Assembly (NCBI GenBank): GCA_024364805.1
Contig: CM044511.1
Location: forward strand, 41,768,747 to 41,798,290
From: Euprymna scolopes
Lineage: Eukaryota; Mollusca; Cephalopoda; Sepiida; Sepiolidae
DNA: 29,544 nucleotides
Reading direction: 5' to 3'
The notes under the pieces are model-generated. The model saw only the letters and a list, made by a program, of their open reading frames with translations. It was not told the DNA's origin and ran no database searches. A program made the translations under genes and the position numbers. Positions within the stretch are counted from its first letter, which is position 1. Every line of letters starts with the position of its first letter. Shown here in pieces: positions 26,013-29,544 of the stretch.

Positions 26013-27195
26013 AGTTTTTTCACTGCTTCTGGGAAATATCATAATATCGATGATATACTAAGATAAATTGAATGTGAGGGACAAGGGCATTCAAACGATT
26101 TTTCCAATTAGGTAAATAAATATTTATCTATTACATTTTATCAGTTTTCTCAATTTACCCAAACAATAGTAAGTTTTATTCATATTTCATCACAAAAATG
26201 TAAAAAAAAAACAAGTGTTTTCAAATAATTATTTTTTGTTTTTTTCCAGAAATAGTGAACCATTAAAAAATGACTGAAAAAGATGACTCTTATCAATTTT
26301 GCAGCCACACACTTGTGAAAGTAGATTTATTTTTCTCCAAAAGTTGTATACGGGCAGGAAGCAAGACATGAACATATTATTACAAAGTCATTTTGACACC
26401 AAATTAGACCTTCATTTTTCTCGGGAGGAAATTATACAGAACAATTTCGTTTTATTATAACAGCTTATATTATTGTGTTTTATAAAAAAATTAAATACAT
26501 GTTTCTGGAACTTGTATCAAGTTGTTATATTGTATCAAGTTGTTATATTTTCAGATATATTTTTGAATTGTGGAATTTAAAAGACTTGGTCGCTAAGTAG
26601 CTTCTTTACAATTTTTCTTTAACCAGTGCAGTAAAAGTTGAGATATTTTTCAAGTTCTGATTCATAATTATAACATTATAACGCATGCATTTATTTTTCT
26701 TTCAATGTGTTTCATATAAATATATCGATTTTAATTGAATTTTTTATAACCAGAGTGAAATTTCAAAGTCAGTGTTGTGTAAAATGCTATGAAAATGAAG
26801 GATTTCTCAGCATTTTTCTAGACATTTTTCTAGATATTTAAAAGTAAATGCTCAATTTTCTGTTCAAGATAGGGATCTAATTTTTTGGTATCTGTTCTTA
26901 TGACATCAAACCCCAATTATATTCAAAGTGCCCTGTTGATTTTTTTTAAGTTGCAAATCAACCTGCCTAATGGCTTACATGAGCAATGTAAGTTGCCCAA
27001 AATTGTGTTTTTATAAGTTTCAAGGTAACAACTACTTAGTATATGACTAATATGCCGGAAGAACATAATTTTGCAGACTTGTCGATGCAATACGAAACAA
27101 TATTGTAATAGATACCTTTTTATAAGCAATAAGTAACCAACTGAACACACATGATATTTAGACCATAACACTATGAGACTTCAGGGTACGATCAC
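26013..27195. other. AT-rich spacer, nothing recognised
   Basis: The only structure seen is an exact 18-bp tandem duplication (listed separately). The 82-residue minus-strand frame at 26923-27171 has no motif and average AT-driven composition. Confidence 0.5.
26513..26548. repeat. Exact 18-bp tandem duplication
   Basis: TGTATCAAGTTGTTATAT occurs twice in direct succession without a mismatch, so the duplication is probably recent. Confidence 0.9.
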
Positions 27196-27255
27196 ATCTC
27201 TCTGCCTCTGCCAGTATGTCTCTCTTTAACTCTCCCTTTCTCTCATTCTCTCTCG

Positions 27256-27326
<71 letters not shown>
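27196..27326. repeat. CT-rich tract followed by (TA)n microsatellite
   Basis: A pyrimidine-rich CTCT stretch runs to about 27256, then an uninterrupted TA run from 27259 to 27326. Confidence 0.93.
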
Positions 27327-27327
<1 letters not shown>

Positions 27328-27384
27328 CTTTGTATAATAATTCTCCAAGTTCTAATTCTAAACCGTAGTAAGGCAGGTTATTTT

Positions 27385-27780
27385 CTCCTACTGACCGATC
27401 CTTGTGTCACATCAGACATACCGACGGTTGTCCAATACCGAACAATAAGAACCGCGGGATTGGACTAACGGTTTGCGTACCTGTTCAAACGAGCAGGGGT
27501 GCCACGTTGCCTCCCAGTAATAACGCCTTAAAGGCTTTAAGGCCGAACCGTCCCCAGTGCCGTCACAGTATTTCAAAAGATGTTGCTTTACGTTCCACTT
27601 TGCTCCCCGTAATAGTCGTCATCGCTTGTGATTGTCGGCATTGGTGCTTTCATTAACGGTCATTGGGCCGCCGTCGTTATCGCCGTTACGCGGCGGCGTT
27701 GGTGAATTAATACCGACACGATATGCGCAACCAACGGGAAGTCAGCGTCAGCATTTTTTTTAAACCGCATGTGGAGCGAA
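27385..27780. other. GC-rich island with a strong hairpin, origin unknown
   Basis: About 400 bases that are clearly richer in G+C and CpG than the surrounding DNA. They contain a hairpin formed by GCCGCCG (near 27667-27673) and CGGCGGC (near 27691-27697). An 84-codon plus-strand frame (27402-27656, MCHIRHTDGCPIPNNKNRG start) lies inside but has no recognisable domain. Possible explanations are an unmethylated regulatory island, a foreign mobile-element piece, or an exon of unknown gene. Confidence 0.5.
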
Positions 27781-27997
27781 ACAATGGATCTCTTGTACAC
27801 CATTTTACGAAATAGATGGTAAGATCACGAACAGAGAAATTGTTGACTACTCTAAAAGATTAATTATGTCGGAGGAAATAAACATACGGCAGATATACCT
27901 TTGAAAAATATGATTGCGTTGTGTGCAGCAATCTGAAACTTCTGCAAACAGTGGATATGTTCGTTTGTCATTGAGAATTTTCATGGGTGTGCCCACG

Positions 27998-28034
27998 CAT
28001 ACAGACACATACACACACGCACACACACCGACGC

Positions 28035-28071
<37 letters not shown>

Positions 28072-28081
28072 TGTATATATG

Positions 28082-28150
<69 letters not shown>
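27998..28150. repeat. (CA)n then (TA)n microsatellite
   Basis: A degenerate CACA run to about 28030 is followed by TA with a few GTA interruptions. The 88- and 80-residue frames across it are artefacts of the repeat. Confidence 0.95.
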
Positions 28151-28153
<3 letters not shown>

Positions 28154-29504
28154 CTGCAAAAAGAAAATTTGCACTTGTAATTTTTTTAAAAAACTACAAA
28201 TTCAAGCAAAATTTAATGTAACTGTTTAAATAAAGTGTACCTCATTTGATTGGCATTTTATTCAATAAGTGTACCTGTTCATATTTTAATTTTAATTGAA
28301 ATATTCTAGTGGTCACGTCAATTTAAAATATAACTTCAAATTTTAAGGGGCAAAACTAAGTCCGCACTATGGTAAACTGTTATTCAAATGTTATTTTTAG
28401 GATATTAAAGCAACACAAAGAGAACAGGAACACAATGAACTAGTTATTACTTAGTAGCATGTCTCCTATGCAATTTGACAGCCTTCAATCTTTTGGGAAT
28501 TCCTTGGATTATACTGCAGCAAAACTCCGAGAATGGAGGTCCCACTTTTCTTTCATTTTTATCATTCTTCAAAATTTGAAATGTCATCAATGCGTAGCTG
28601 TTGCTTGATGGAATGCCATGCGTTTACGATAGGATTGAGGTCTGGAGATTGTGCAGGCGAATCAAAACACGGAATATCATGCTCTTCCATGAAGCTCTTA
28701 TTGCTAGCTGTGTGAATGGGAGCATTATCCTGCATGGAGATGGGATTATTATCCAAATTTCGATCAAAGTAGGGTAGGAAAAGGCTAAGTCAACATAGTA
28801 ATGTACTTGGTCGAATTAATCCGACCTTGCAAGCGAACTATAGGCCCTTGGGTATTGGAACTACAAATACCTCACAACAAAACTTAACCCCCACCACATT
28901 GAAGCGTTGGAACTGAGCAGTTAGTATTACATTCTTCATCTATCCTCTGACGGACGTACTACCTACCATCATTGCCTAGCCTATTGAACATGCTTTCGTC
29001 GCTAAAAAGAACTTTTGTTCAACATGAAGAGTCATGATATTTATTGACTCTGACGAGGACAAGAAGGCACTTTCTGTTCTTTACAGAAATCCTTGTCCTG
29101 CGTCTTGTAATATATCATCGCAAATTAGATTCGATTAATCTGTTTTTGACAGTAGAAAGAGAGCACATTTTTACAAGATTGCACTGTTGTTGGATTTATA
29201 GATGCCTTTAAGATCTGTGCTTTAGGCTACGGATCTGGATGACATTGTCTTCCCTGTTACAAATGACTCTACTACGACAAGAATTAGAGGCATCACGAAC
29301 ACGTCCTCAGTGTTTGTGCTTTTGAACAGTTTTCTTGCTGTTTTCTCATCACATTTACATATGCGGCGGATTTCTCGATTGGATAAACCAGAAATGGTGG
29401 AGATTAATGAGGTTCTGACAATCACTTAGAGAAGTCGTGCATATGAAATAAATGTTACGTTGTATAACTTGAAACAACAATAACTATGATATTTTTGCCA
29501 GCAC
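28151..29504 (-). mobile_element. Decayed Tc1-like (Tc1/mariner) DNA transposon inside TA-repeat DNA
   Basis: The element is about 1.35 kb, the usual size for Tc1-like copies. The left end reads TATAGGCTGCAAAAAG and the reverse complement of the right end reads TATAGTGCTGGCAAAAATA, giving short imperfect terminal inverted repeats that begin next to TA. TA-repeat DNA flanks both sides, which fits insertion at a TA target. A word AATAA(A)GTGTACCT occurs twice near the left end (28228-28241 and 28264-28276) and might be a pair of transposase-binding repeats. Exact ends within TA repeats cannot be fixed. Confidence 0.8.
28447..29425 (-). pseudogene. Tc1-like transposase, broken (DDE family)
   Basis: The enzyme would cut and paste the element at TA sites. 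From ATG at 29425 the first piece contains a helix-turn-helix (GLSNREIRRICKCDEKTARK). Further blocks follow: ILKASINPTTVQ, RTRISVKNRKC (about 29100), VLFSDESMFNRLGNDGR with the first catalytic Asp at 28998-29000, and GPIVRLQGRINSTKY. Next comes MQDNAPIHTA with the second Asp at 28727-28729, then PAQSPDLNPIVNAW, and IPKRLKAVKLHRRH ends at the TAA 28447-28449. The third acidic residue, normally E in LNPIE, is V here (28625-28627), with 33 residues between it and the second Asp. Several in-frame stops and at least three frame changes are present. The span equals about 326 codons, near the usual 340. Confidence 0.85.
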
Positions 29505-29544
29505 TATATATATATATGTATATATATGTGTATATATATATAAA
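29505..29544. repeat. (TA)n-rich microsatellite at window end
   Basis: TATATATATATGTATATATATG-type sequence continues to the window edge, and matches the TA repeat on the other side of the Tc1-like element. Confidence 0.9.

Noticed and set aside
27402-27656. 84-residue frame in the GC-rich island as a gene
   Set aside because: No domain, no clear start context and no splice or poly(A) signals nearby; kept only as part of the unexplained island.

Overview
This window looks like intergenic DNA from an invertebrate animal nuclear genome. It is very AT-rich, full of (TA)n microsatellites, and packed with decayed mobile elements of several classes. The mix (Jockey/CR1-like LINE, Tc1-like element, Helitron-like units with a C(C)CGGGCAACGCCGGG hairpin, long TA/CA/CT simple repeats) fits a mollusc, perhaps a cephalopod, but that assignment is by memory and weak. 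I see no intact host gene, no tRNA or rRNA gene and no CRISPR array. Most open frames are chance frames or frames made by simple repeats.

Layout. 1-350: tail of a repeat-family protein I recall from many invertebrate genomes. About 845-1735: 3' end of a broken LINE, including its 3' tail hairpin. 1740-3720: AT-rich DNA with one promoter-like patch and a short tandem duplication. 3722 to about 10270: an old, heavily decayed env-bearing LTR element lying on the minus strand, with two diverged LTRs, a polypurine tract, an F-type envelope-like fossil, gag-like remnants and a primer-binding-site-like sequence; a further LTR-like fragment lies at about 10430-10720. 10720-16700: AT-rich DNA with CT and TA microsatellites and nothing else recognised.

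About 16700-20245: a diverged tandem array with a 51-bp period (roughly 65 units), split by a ~200-bp MITE with long imperfect inverted repeats and a ~10-bp target duplication. Because 51 is divisible by 3, two minus-strand frames of the unit stay open and give 17-residue peptide repeats. About 20495-23116: four head-to-tail copies of one non-autonomous Helitron-like element, bordered and interrupted by TA microsatellites. 23225-27258: AT-rich DNA with one degraded repeat-protein fragment (about 25570-26012). 27259-28150: microsatellites around a GC-rich island (27385-27780). 28151-29504: a decayed Tc1-like transposon, minus strand, sitting inside TA-repeat DNA.

The most interesting parts are the 51-bp array with its open frames and nested MITE, and the head-to-tail Helitron-like series. 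No genes here can be said to act together in a pathway.
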